Positions 20,791 to 28,449 of a DNA stretch of 64,000 bases are shown one piece after another; position 1 is the first letter of the stretch; each line of letters begins with the position of its first letter. A program made the position numbers and the translations under genes. The notes below the pieces were generated by a model that did not search any database, was not told where the DNA came from, and saw only the letters and a list, made by a program, of their open reading frames with translations. The stretch spans positions 248,001 to 312,000 of the forward strand of contig NZ_CP119967.1 of NCBI RefSeq assembly GCF_029543085.1, written 5' to 3'. This DNA comes from Pseudomonas sp. A34-9 (GTDB lineage: Bacteria > Pseudomonadota > Gammaproteobacteria > Pseudomonadales > Pseudomonadaceae).

Positions 20791-21600
20791 ATGGGCAATG
20801 TCCAGACCGCCGCCAGCGCAGAGGAATTGCTGTGGCGTCAGACGCCGGGTGGCGAGTTGGTCGATCTCGGCCGGCCGCATCGTGTGCCGTTGGCGCAGCT
20901 GCGTTTGCAGCGTGCGCCCAAGGGCATTCTGAGTCGGCGTGAAACTATTCTGCTTGGCGTGCTCGCGTTAGTGGTGCATGGCGCGGTGATCTACTGGATC
21001 AGCCAGAAGCCGACGCCGGTGCTGCCGATCGTGCCACCGGAAATTCCGCCGATGACCATCGAGTTCTCGCGCCCGGCACCGCCAGCGCCACCGGTTGTCG
21101 TGCCGCCGCCACCTGCGCCTGTGGTTGAGCCGCCGCCACCGGTGGAAGACGAGCTGGCGGTAAAACCGCCGCCGCCAAAACCGGTTCCGAAACCGAAACC
21201 GGTGGTTAAACAGGCACCCAAACCAGCACCGAAAGCGGTCGAGCAACCACCGGCGCCGCCACAACCGGCAGCCCCGGTTGCAGCGCCAGCGCCACCTGCT
21301 CCTCCCGCGCCGGCACCGGTCACCCCGGCATCAGCGAATGCTGCGTACCTGAAAAACCCGGCACCGGAATACCCGTCGCTGGCTCAGCGTCGCGGTTGGG
21401 AAGGCACGGTGTTGTTACGGGTGCACGTGTTGGCCAGCGGCAAACCCGGCGAGATTCAGATTGCAAAAAGCAGTGGTCGGCAACAGCTCGACGACGCGGC
21501 ACTGAACGCCGTGAAACGTTGGAGTTTCGTCCCGGCCAAGCAGGGTAATGTCGCCCAGGACGGCTGGGTCAGCGTGCCCATCGATTTCAAGATTCATTAA
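20791..21600 (+). CDS. tonB: TonB energy transducer
   Basis: 269 residues. A cytoplasmic N-terminus is followed by one membrane anchor (ETILLGVLALVVHGAVIYWI), then a long periplasmic Pro/Lys/Ala-rich spacer with PPPPAPVVEPPPP and KPVPKPKPVVK stretches, and a C-terminal TonB domain (YPSLAQRRGWEGTVLLRVHV, SSGRQQLDDAALNAVKRWSF). It couples the inner-membrane proton gradient to outer-membrane receptors. It is the first gene of tonB-exbB-exbD. Closeness to a TonB-dependent receptor suggests a dedicated partner. Confidence 0.92.
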   Translation: MGNVQTAASAEELLWRQTPGGELVDLGRPHRVPLAQLRLQRAPKGILSRRETILLGVLALVVHGAVIYWISQKPTPVLPIVPPEIPPMTIEFSRPAPPAPPVVVPPPPAPVVEPPPPVEDELAVKPPPPKPVPKPKPVVKQAPKPAPKAVEQPPAPPQPAAPVAAPAPPAPPAPAPVTPASANAAYLKNPAPEYPSLAQRRGWEGTVLLRVHVLASGKPGEIQIAKSSGRQQLDDAALNAVKRWSFVPAKQGNVAQDGWVSVPIDFKIH

Positions 21601-21645
21601 ACCGAAACCAAATTCGCGCGAAATGTTTACACGAGGGAATACATC

Positions 21646-22371
21646 ATGACGTTACTGGCATCTCCACTGGAATCCATCGAAAGCGCGGTGATCTGGCTGC
21701 TGGTGGTTTTTTCCGTCGCCACCTGGGGGCTGGCATTGCTCAAGGCTGTGCAGTTCGGTCGTCTGAAGGCGCAGGATCGCCGTTTTCATAAACGTTTCTG
21801 GGCGGCGTCGAGTCTGGATTCAGCCGCTGAATTGAGCGAGACCCAACCCGGCGCTGCGGCCCGGGTGGCACAGGCCGGCTACGCGGCGATTCAGGTGGGC
21901 GAGGCGCCACAGGCCAATGATTTGAGCCAGGCGATCAACCATCAGGATCGACTGGAGCGCGCCCTGCGTCAGCAAATTGTCCGCGAACGCCGTTCGCTGG
22001 AAACAGGCCTGGCAGTGGTCGCCAGTATCGGCAGTACGTCGCCGTTCATTGGTTTGTTCGGCACGGTATGGGGAATCATGGAGGCGTTGAAAGGAATCAG
22101 CGCGGCTGGCTCGGCGAGCCTGGAAACGGTGGCCGGTCCGATCGGTGCAGCACTGGTCGCCACGGGTGTGGGGATCGCCGTCGCGGTGCCGGCGGTGCTG
22201 GTTTACAACTACTTTTTGCGTCGGTTGAAACTGACCGCGGCGGATCTGGATGACTTTGCCCACGACTTCTACAGCCTGGCGCAGAAGAGCTCCTTCCGCG
22301 TGTTGATTCACCCGAGTGCGCACAAGGTTGCAGCGCAGGGCAACGCGACAAAAGTGAAGGAGGCGTCCTGA
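21646..22371 (+). CDS. exbB: ExbB, TonB-complex proton channel subunit
   Basis: 241 residues of the MotA/TolQ/ExbB family. TM1 VIWLLVVFSVATWGLALLKA is near the N-terminus; the TM2/TM3 core reads LAVVASIGSTSPFIGLFGTV-WGIM and GPIGAALVATGVGIAVAVPA. It forms the pentameric channel with ExbD that powers TonB. It lies 45 bases after tonB and 1 base before exbD. Confidence 0.93.
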   Translation: MTLLASPLESIESAVIWLLVVFSVATWGLALLKAVQFGRLKAQDRRFHKRFWAASSLDSAAELSETQPGAAARVAQAGYAAIQVGEAPQANDLSQAINHQDRLERALRQQIVRERRSLETGLAVVASIGSTSPFIGLFGTVWGIMEALKGISAAGSASLETVAGPIGAALVATGVGIAVAVPAVLVYNYFLRRLKLTAADLDDFAHDFYSLAQKSSFRVLIHPSAHKVAAQGNATKVKEAS

Positions 22372-22372
22372 T

Positions 22373-22774
22373 ATGGCCTTCTCCACGCAAGACAGTGACG
22401 AGGTGCTCAGCGAGATCAACGTGACACCGCTGGTGGACGTGATGCTGGTGCTGCTGGTGGTGTTTATCGTCACCGCGCCGCTGCTGACCAACGCGATCCC
22501 GATCAACCTGCCGAAGACCGAAGCGGTGGCGCCGGTTGAGCAGAAGGATCCGCTGGTGGTGAGCATCGACGGCGCCGGCAAGCTGTTTATCAATAAGGAC
22601 GAGATTCAGCCGGACTTGCTGGAATTCAACCTTAAGTCGGCCAAAGCCAAGGACCCGGAAGTGCGCGTGCAATTGCAGGCGGATGACGGGGTGAACTACG
22701 GCGAAGTGGCGCGAGCGATGGCTTCGATCGAGCGGGCGGGGATTACCAAATTGTCGGTGATAACTGCGCGGTAA
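22373..22774 (+). CDS. exbD: ExbD, TonB-complex subunit
   Basis: 133 residues. A single TM helix carries the essential aspartate in INVTPLVDVMLVLLVVFIVT, followed by a periplasmic domain with IPINLPKTEA and VQLQADDGVNYGEVARAM. It is last in the tonB-exbB-exbD operon and is followed by a terminator. Confidence 0.93.
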   Translation: MAFSTQDSDEVLSEINVTPLVDVMLVLLVVFIVTAPLLTNAIPINLPKTEAVAPVEQKDPLVVSIDGAGKLFINKDEIQPDLLEFNLKSAKAKDPEVRVQLQADDGVNYGEVARAMASIERAGITKLSVITAR

Positions 22775-22793
22775 CAGGATTTACGTTTTTCCG

Positions 22794-22828
22794 GGGCCGT
22801 CTCCTTGGCAGGGTGCGGCCCTTTTTTT
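22794..22828 (+). terminator. Rho-independent terminator after exbD
   Basis: GGGCCG (22794-22799) pairs with CGGCCC (22816-22821) and is followed by seven T. Confidence 0.88.
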
Positions 22829-22848
22829 ATTTCTGGCATATGGAAAAG

Positions 22849-23027
22849 CCCCTCACCCTAGCCCTCCCGAAACGTCGGACCGCCCAGAGGGAGAGGGGAC
22901 TGATAGGGTTGTTCTCACGAATTACGCCGACCTGAAAATACCCGGTCGAACTCCAAATCTGAAAACCACATAGATCGGCTCCCTTTTCCCCCTCGCCCCC
23001 TTGGGGGAGAGGGCTGGGGTGAGGGGG
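22849..23027. repeat. Family A extragenic inverted repeat, copy 3
   Basis: The left end CCCCTCACCCTAGCCCTCCC with the CGAAACGTCGGACCGCC variant pairs with the right end GGGAGAGGGCTGGGGTGAGG. The core has TACGCCGACCTGAA. It lies directly downstream of the exbD terminator. Confidence 0.84.
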
Positions 23028-23085
23028 AAAAGATTTCAAGCCATGCACAAATCGCATATTCATTTCAGGTCTTAATAAATAGCTT

Positions 23086-23121
23086 CTTATTCCTTAACGA
23101 ATATAAATCCCCTCCCTATAC
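23086..23121 (+). promoter_or_regulatory. Promoter with CTTATTCC element before hydrolase gene
   Basis: CTTATTCCTTAACGAA at 23086, then a TATACT -10-like hexamer at 23116 with TTAACG 17 bases before it. The CTTATTCC part overlaps the -35 region, where an activator would bind. The same element is at 12044 and 26195. Confidence 0.5.
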
Positions 23122-23157
23122 TCGTTCAGGAACAGACACGACGCAGGAGAGCTCCCC

Positions 23158-23739
23158 ATGCGCAACGAATCAATCCGCTACCTGATTGTGCCGGGCTGGC
23201 AAGGATCGCCAGAAGATCATTGGCAAACCCACTGGCAGAACAGCCTGCCAAACAGTGCACGGGTCGAGCAGGCCGATTGGCTGACGCCGCGCCGGGAAGA
23301 CTGGGTCGCGGCGCTGGCCGAGGCGATTGCCGCCGACAGCACGCCCGTTATCCTGATCGCCCATAGCCTCGGCTGCGTCACGGTTGCCCATTGGGCGGCC
23401 ACTGCGCCGCTGCAATACCTGCGTCAGGTCCGCGGCGCCTTGCTGGTCGCGCCAGCGGATGTCGAGCGTCCGGCCTGCGCGCCCGCCCTGCGCAACTTTG
23501 CACCGATTCCAACGGATCTGCTGCCGTTCCCGAGCCAGGTGGTCAGCTCCGATAACGATGCTGCCGTCAGTGCGCCGCGAGCGCTCGAACTGGCGCGCAA
23601 CTGGGGCGCCGAGGCGGGGATTCTCGCCGGTGCCGGGCACATCAACGTCAAATCCGGGCATCAGCGCTGGGAGCAGGGTTTTGCCTATCTCTATCGCCTG
23701 CAAAACCGCATGGAACACCACGCCCGCCGCCGCGCCTGA
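23158..23739 (+). CDS. RBBP9/YdeN-type serine hydrolase
   Basis: 193 residues, a small alpha/beta hydrolase. An N-terminal YLIVPGWQGSPEDHWQTHW precedes the nucleophile elbow LIAHSLGCVTVAHW with Ser as catalytic residue; the acid is probably in VVSSDNDAAVS and the histidine in AGHINVKSGH. The substrate is unknown. CAGGAG precedes the ATG. It is followed 53 bases later by a sigma-54 activator-like gene, and the CTTATTCC promoter element suggests sulfur-starvation control (inference). Confidence 0.85.
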   Translation: MRNESIRYLIVPGWQGSPEDHWQTHWQNSLPNSARVEQADWLTPRREDWVAALAEAIAADSTPVILIAHSLGCVTVAHWAATAPLQYLRQVRGALLVAPADVERPACAPALRNFAPIPTDLLPFPSQVVSSDNDAAVSAPRALELARNWGAEAGILAGAGHINVKSGHQRWEQGFAYLYRLQNRMEHHARRRA

Positions 23740-23792
23740 TTTTATTTCTTTCAACGCCCCCGTCTCCCGGCGGTTTTGGGCGGGAGTCTGCC

Positions 23793-24725
23793 ATGAGTTT
23801 CGAAACGTTCGGTCAGCCGTTGCTGACCTTTCCCGATGCAGAAAAAAGCCCCCTGAGCATTCGCGCCAAAGCGCTGGTGTTTGTCGATCCGCGCTCGCGT
23901 CAGTTGCGCGAAGAGCTTGAGCAATTGGCACCACGATCGGTCTCGGTGTTGATCCGCGGCGAGACCGGTACCGGCAAGGAACTGCTCGCCCGGCACATCC
24001 ATCGCGCCAGTGATCGCAGTGGTCTGTTCGTCTCTGTCAATTGCGGCGCCATCAGCCCGACCTACGCCGATGCAGAACTGTTCGGCTATGCCGCCGGCAC
24101 CTACAGCGGTTCGGCGAGCAGTCGCGCCGGATGGTTCGGTTCGGCCAATGGCGGCACCTTGTACCTGGATGAAATCGGCGACTTGCCGCTGCCGATCCAG
24201 ATCAAACTGCTGGCGGCGCTGGAAAACCACGAAGTCACCCGTGTCGGTGCGCCTCAGCCGAGCCCGGTGGATGTGCGCCTGGTCGCGGCGACCAGCATCG
24301 ATCTGGCGCAAGCAGTGGACGCGGGGAAATTCCACGAGCGGCTCTATCACTACTTGAGCGAAGGGCAACTGGAGCTGCCCGCCTTGCGCGCGCGCATCGG
24401 CGACATTCTTTCGCTGGCCGAATATTTCCTCGGCATTTATAGCCAGCGCCTCGACTTGCCCGTGCCGCTGATCAGCGAAGCCGCGCAACATGTGCTCGAA
24501 CAACACAGCTGGCCGGGCAACACCCGCGAGCTGGAAAACGTCATTCACTTTGCCTTGCTGGTGAGTACCGGCGACGAGATTCTCCCGGAGCACCTGAATC
24601 TGCCTGAGGTGTCTGGGCCGCAGCTGCAGATCGAACGGCTGGTTGCACAAATCAACATCGGCGGCAGCGTAGATGAGCGTAAGGCATTGAAAGATTTGCT
24701 GATTCGGTTGAGTGAGGGTTTGTAA
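23793..24725 (+). CDS. Sigma-54 activator-like AAA+ protein, atypical
   Basis: 310 residues, almost only an AAA+ domain. Walker A GETGTGKE is at 56-63, Walker B GGTLYLDEIGD at 120-130 and sensor II WPGNTRELENV near 240. Three features are odd. The sigma-54 contact loop normally GAFTGA is GTYSGS (102-107). The segment normally FREDLYYRL reads FHERLYHYL (180-188), so the two arginines corresponding to PspF R162 and R168 are His and Tyr. The C-terminus after about 270 shows no Fis-type helix-turn-helix. It lacks a receiver or GAF domain. It may be a partner subunit, a non-DNA-binding regulator or a decaying activator. Confidence 0.8.
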   Translation: MSFETFGQPLLTFPDAEKSPLSIRAKALVFVDPRSRQLREELEQLAPRSVSVLIRGETGTGKELLARHIHRASDRSGLFVSVNCGAISPTYADAELFGYAAGTYSGSASSRAGWFGSANGGTLYLDEIGDLPLPIQIKLLAALENHEVTRVGAPQPSPVDVRLVAATSIDLAQAVDAGKFHERLYHYLSEGQLELPALRARIGDILSLAEYFLGIYSQRLDLPVPLISEAAQHVLEQHSWPGNTRELENVIHFALLVSTGDEILPEHLNLPEVSGPQLQIERLVAQINIGGSVDERKALKDLLIRLSEGL

Positions 24726-24779
24726 CCGTTCTGTTCAACATGAACAAAATGGAATATGAAGCTGAATAAACGTTATTGT

Positions 24780-24799
24780 CCGGGAATAAAAAATCCCGG
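24780..24799. other. Hairpin flanked by ATTGTCC direct repeats
   Basis: CCGGGA / TCCCGG stem with an A-rich loop, flanked on both sides by ATTGTCC. No T tail follows, so terminator function is doubtful; it may be a protein site in the orphan metQ promoter region. Confidence 0.35.
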
Positions 24800-24891
24800 T
24801 ATTGTCCGCCTCACGCCAGCGATATCACTTCACTGGCACACGTATTAATGCCGTCGTCGATGACGACCGTGATTTTCGATAAGGACACTGC

Positions 24892-25689
24892 ATGAAAAAG
24901 GTTCTGTTGTTTACCGCATTGGCGGCTGCTCTGACTGCTTCCCTGGCCAATGCTGGCGAAAAACTGGTGGTTGCCGCAACGCCGGTACCGCACGCTGAAA
25001 TTCTCGAGCTGATCAAACCGACCCTGGCCAAAGAAGGCGTGGATCTGGAAATCAAGGTGTTCACCGACTACGTTCAGCCGAACGTACAAGTGGGCGAGAA
25101 GCGTCTGGACGCCAACTACTTCCAGACCAAGCCGTACCTGGACAGCTTCAACGCCGGCAAATACAAGGACGACAAGTCCAAGTACCTGGTGACCGTGCAG
25201 GGCGTGCACGTTGAACCGTTCGGTGGCTACTCGAGCAAGTACAAGACCCTGGCTGAACTGCCGGACGGCGCCACCATCGCCATCCCGAACGAAGGCAGCA
25301 ACAGCGGTCGTGCGCTGATCCTGCTGCAGAAGGCGGGCCTGATCGAATTGAAAGACCCGAAAAACGCTGTGGCAACGCCGAAAGACATCGCCAAGAACCC
25401 GCACAACTTCAAGTTCAAGGAACTGGAATCGGCCCTGCTGCCACGCGTTCTGAAGGAAGTTGATCTGGACATGATCAACACCAACTACGCGCTGGAAGCC
25501 AAGTTGAACCCGACCAAGGACGCCCTGCTGATCGAAGGTGCTGACTCGCCGTACGTGAACTTCCTGGTGGCCCGTGAGGACAACAAGAACAGCGACGCCA
25601 TCAAGAAACTGGCCGCTGCCCTGACCAGCCCGGAAGTCAAAGCGTTCATCGAGAAGAAGTACAACGGCGCGGTATTGCCGGCGTTCTGA
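24892..25689 (+). CDS. metQ: MetQ/NLPA-family substrate-binding protein, orphan
   Basis: 265 residues. The signal peptide MKKVLLFTALAAALTASLANA is followed by GEKLVVAATPVPHAEILE and the NLPA core: VFTDYVQPNVQVGEKRLDAN, IAIPNEGSNSGRALILLQKAG and DMINTNYALEA. It binds methionine or a related sulfur compound for the MetNI importer. The usual lipobox cysteine is absent, so it is probably a soluble periplasmic protein. No metN or metI is adjacent; another metQ-metN-metI set lies at 40.8-43.3 kb. Codon use is strongly biased to preferred codons (AAC, CTG, AAG), suggesting high expression. Confidence 0.88.
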   Translation: MKKVLLFTALAAALTASLANAGEKLVVAATPVPHAEILELIKPTLAKEGVDLEIKVFTDYVQPNVQVGEKRLDANYFQTKPYLDSFNAGKYKDDKSKYLVTVQGVHVEPFGGYSSKYKTLAELPDGATIAIPNEGSNSGRALILLQKAGLIELKDPKNAVATPKDIAKNPHNFKFKELESALLPRVLKEVDLDMINTNYALEAKLNPTKDALLIEGADSPYVNFLVAREDNKNSDAIKKLAAALTSPEVKAFIEKKYNGAVLPAF

Positions 25690-25721
25690 TCTGACGCTTG
25701 AACCACCCCCTTCAAGGTGTG

Positions 25722-25758
25722 AAAACGCCGATGGCCAGTGATGGTCATCGGCGTTTTT
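25722..25758 (+). terminator. Rho-independent terminator after metQ
   Basis: AAAACGCCGATG pairs with CATCGGCGTTTT around a short loop and ends in a T run. Confidence 0.88.
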
Positions 25759-25776
25759 GTGTGTGCGTTGGAAAAG

Positions 25777-25985
25777 CCCCTCACCCTAACCCTCCCGAAA
25801 CGTCGGACCGCCCAAAGGGAGAGCGGACTTATAGGGGGATGCTGTAGAGGTACGCCGACGTGATATGGCTGTAGCGAATCCATAATCGACTAGGTCTGTC
25901 AGGTCGACGCATAACGCGATACTACTCGGTCAGCCCCCTCTCCCTAAGGTCGGTCCGACGTTTCGGGAGGGCTGGGGTGAGGGGC
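25777..25985. repeat. Family A extragenic inverted repeat, copy 4
   Basis: The left end CCCCTCACCCTAACCCTCCC has the CGAAACGTCGGACCGCC variant, and here the right arm also carries its complement (GGTCCGACGTTTCGGGAGGG), so both arms match over about 35 bases. The core has TACGCCGACGTGA and TCAGGTCGACG. It is the longest copy. Confidence 0.84.
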
Positions 25986-25992
25986 TTTTGAT

Positions 25993-26082
25993 TTACGCTG
26001 TGGCTTTCAACGCCCGCCTCAACGCCACCAGCAATTTCAAAATCTCCTGCGGATCCAGCCGCTGCGGCACTTTTACGTCCAT
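25993..26082 (-). CDS. Tiny ORF, 29-residue amphipathic peptide (putative)
   Basis: The ATG at 26082 is preceded by AGGAAGAG at good spacing. The peptide starts MDVKVPQRLDPQEILKLL and ends VALRRALKATA, a basic amphipathic helix. It lies on the strand opposite the amino-acid ABC operon, head to head with it, and ends 7 bases from a family-A repeat. The ribosome site and protein-like composition argue for translation. No family is recognised. Confidence 0.45.
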   Translation of the reverse strand: MDVKVPQRLDPQEILKLLVALRRALKATA

Positions 26083-26194
26083 GTTCTCTTCCTTGTTATG
26101 GGTTTGGCCGGGGGAGTCTGGCCAAAAGCTGTTCATCCTTGGAGGGCTTTCGTGAAAAAAAGATCCGTCCTACAGCGCAAAGGAAAATAGCCTT

Positions 26195-26364
26195 CTTATT
26201 CCTTCCCGGCAAACCCACAGGATAGTTTTTTGGGTGATATCAATATGCTTTAAAGGTATTTAAATTCTTGTTTTTATACCTATAAAGTCGGTGCTTGCCG
26301 GACAGCCATCCGCTGTCCATGGACTGCACCACCGTCGCTTACCGAGCGGCGTCCAGGACGTTTC
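26195..26364 (+). promoter_or_regulatory. Promoter/leader of amino-acid ABC operon
   Basis: CTTATTCCTTCCCG at 26195 matches the element at 12044 and 23086. A GATAGT -10-like hexamer and a second AT-rich region (CTTGTTTTTATACC) follow. A GGACAGC/GCTGTCC hairpin is at 26300-26318. Which promoter is used is not clear. Confidence 0.45.
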
Positions 26365-27030
26365 ATGACTTTTGATTACGCATTTATCCTCAGCACCTTG
26401 CCGGCGTTTCTCAAAGCCGTGGGCGTGACGCTGCAGGTCGGATTCATCGCCATCGGCACCTCGCTGTTGGTGGCGCTGCTCAACGCGACGATTCTGGTGT
26501 TTCGCACGCCGTACCTGCAAAAACTGGTCGGCCTGTATGTGGAACTGGCGCGCAACACACCGCTGCTGATCCAGTTGTTCTTCGTTTACTTCGCTTTGCC
26601 GACGCTGGGGATCAAAGTCTCCGGCTTCACCGCCGCGATTATCACCATGACCTTCCTCGGCGGCGCCTACCTCACCGAAGTGCTGCGCGCCGGCGTCGAT
26701 GCCGTGCCGCAGGCGCAACTGGAGTCGGGGCGCTCCATCGGCCTCTCTCACGGCCAACTATTGCGCTATGTGATCCTGCCGCAAGCGGGGATCCTCAGCC
26801 TGCCGTCGCTGTTCGCCAATTTCATTTTCCTGCTCAAGGAAACCACCGTGGTCTCGGCGGTGGCGGTGCCGGAAATTCTCTACACGACCAAAAGCTACAT
26901 CGCGCTTTATTACAAAACCTACGAAATGCTCGCCGTGCTGACGCTGATCTGCGTGCTGTTGTTCTTGCCGTTGTCGCTGCTGCTCAGCCGTCTGGAAAGG
27001 AGGCTCCAGCATGGCCAGTTCGGGTCTTGA
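26365..27030 (+). CDS. Polar amino-acid ABC permease, first subunit
   Basis: 221 residues of the HisMQ/GlnP family with several TM helices. LYVELARNTPLLIQLFFVYF is the family N-terminal signature, and the EAA loop reads ESGRSIGLSHGQLLRYVILPQ. It pairs with the next gene to form a heterodimeric channel. A 20-base overlap with that gene shows tight coupling. The promoter element suggests import of a sulfur amino acid such as cystine or a derivative; this is an inference. Confidence 0.88.
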   Translation: MTFDYAFILSTLPAFLKAVGVTLQVGFIAIGTSLLVALLNATILVFRTPYLQKLVGLYVELARNTPLLIQLFFVYFALPTLGIKVSGFTAAIITMTFLGGAYLTEVLRAGVDAVPQAQLESGRSIGLSHGQLLRYVILPQAGILSLPSLFANFIFLLKETTVVSAVAVPEILYTTKSYIALYYKTYEMLAVLTLICVLLFLPLSLLLSRLERRLQHGQFGS

Positions 27031-27670
27031 GTTGCTCTGGGTGTCGTTGCCGCAATTGGCCAGGGGCGCCGGGCAAACCTTGTCGATCTCGTTTCTGAGC
27101 ATCGCCATCAGCACCGTCGGTGGCGTGCTCTACGGCGTGTTGCGCACGCTCAGTGTGACGTGGCTGAACGCGATCCTGCGGGTCTATCTGGAACTGTTCC
27201 GGGCGATCCCGGTGCTGGTCTGGCTGTACCTGCTGTTCTTCGGCCTGCCGATTTTCTTTGGTCTGAGCCCGCCGAGTTTCTGGTGCGCGGTGCTGGTGCT
27301 GTCGTTGTGGGGCGCCAGCGAAGTTGGCGAAGTGGCGCGCGGTGCACTGCATTCGTTGCCGCGCGGGCAGCGTGAAGCGGGGCTGTCGATCGGTCTGAAC
27401 GCCGCGCAACTCTACGGTTACGTGCTGTTGCCGCAAGCGCTTAAACGCATGACGCCGCCGACCATCAATGTCTACACGCGGATCATCAAGACCAGCTCAC
27501 TGGCGGTGCTGATCGGTGTGGTTGACGTGATCAAGGTCGGCCAGCAGATCATCGAGCGCACCTACGAATCGGTGCTGATCTACGGCGCGTTGTTCCTGTT
27601 TTTCTTTTTCATCTGCTACCCGCTTTCGGCCGCCTCGCGCGTGCTGGAGCGGCGCTGGACGCAAGCATGA
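27011..27670 (+). CDS. Polar amino-acid ABC permease, second subunit
   Basis: 219 residues, the same family as the preceding gene: LELFRAIPVLVWLYLLFFGLP and EAGLSIGLNAAQLYGYVLLPQ. AAAGGAGG lies just before the ATG inside the upstream gene. It overlaps the ATPase gene by 4 bases (ATGA). Confidence 0.88.
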   Translation: MASSGLELLWVSLPQLARGAGQTLSISFLSIAISTVGGVLYGVLRTLSVTWLNAILRVYLELFRAIPVLVWLYLLFFGLPIFFGLSPPSFWCAVLVLSLWGASEVGEVARGALHSLPRGQREAGLSIGLNAAQLYGYVLLPQALKRMTPPTINVYTRIIKTSSLAVLIGVVDVIKVGQQIIERTYESVLIYGALFLFFFFICYPLSAASRVLERRWTQA

Positions 27671-28449
27671 GCGCATTGATCGAGTTTCACGGTTTCAACA
27701 AATTCTATGGCGAACAGCAGGTGCTTAACGGCATCGACCTGCAGGTGCAGAGCGGCGAAGTGATCGTCATACTCGGCCCCAGCGGTTGCGGCAAAAGCAC
27801 TTTGCTGCGGTGCCTCAACGGTCTGGAAGAGGCCCACAGCGGCAGCCTGAAATTTCTCGGACGTGAGCTGCTGGACAAGGCCACCGACTGGCGCGAGATC
27901 CGTCAGCAGATCGGCATGGTGTTCCAGAGTTATCACCTGTTCCCGCACATGAGCGTGCTCGACAACCTGCTGCTCGGTCCGCTCAAAGTGCAGAAGCGCC
28001 AGCGCCGCGAAGCGCAGCAGCAAGCCGAAGCGTTGCTCGAACGCGTTGGCCTGGCGGACAAGCGCGATGCCTTCCCGCGTCAGCTCTCCGGTGGCCAGCA
28101 ACAACGCATCGCTATCGTCCGCTCGCTGTGCATGAACCCGCGCGTGATGCTCTTCGATGAAGTCACCGCCGCCCTCGATCCGGAGATGGTCAAGGAAGTC
28201 TTGCAGGTCATTCAGGGCCTGGCCCGCGAAGGCATGACTCTGCTGATCGTCACCCACGAAATGGCCTTCGCCCGCGCGGTGGCCGACCGCATCGTGTTCA
28301 TGGATGCCGGGCGCATCCTTGAACAGAACCCGCCCGAGATTTTCTTTACGAACCCGCAAACCGCACGCGCGCAGCAGTTTCTGGAGAAGTTCTCCTTCGT
28401 TGCAACACTGCCAAAAACGAATCCGACAAAGGAACTGGAACTGTTATGA
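27667..28449 (+). CDS. Polar amino-acid ABC ATPase (GlnQ-like)
   Basis: 260 residues. Walker A GPSGCGKST, Q loop VFQSYHLFPHMSV, signature LSGGQQQR, Walker B VMLFDEVTAALDPEM and H loop IVTHEMAFARAV. The common LDEPTSALD is FDEVTAALD here, a mild deviation. It overlaps the binding-protein gene by 4 bases, so all four genes form one operon. Confidence 0.9.
   Translation: MSALIEFHGFNKFYGEQQVLNGIDLQVQSGEVIVILGPSGCGKSTLLRCLNGLEEAHSGSLKFLGRELLDKATDWREIRQQIGMVFQSYHLFPHMSVLDNLLLGPLKVQKRQRREAQQQAEALLERVGLADKRDAFPRQLSGGQQQRIAIVRSLCMNPRVMLFDEVTAALDPEMVKEVLQVIQGLAREGMTLLIVTHEMAFARAVADRIVFMDAGRILEQNPPEIFFTNPQTARAQQFLEKFSFVATLPKTNPTKELELL

Noticed and set aside
26319..26375. 18-codon frame overlapping the start of the amino-acid ABC permease gene (MDCTTVAYRAASRTFHDF), possible cysteine leader
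   Set aside because: No ribosome binding site is seen and the overlap with the permease start is probably chance. The hairpin at 26300 does not form an alternative pair with it.
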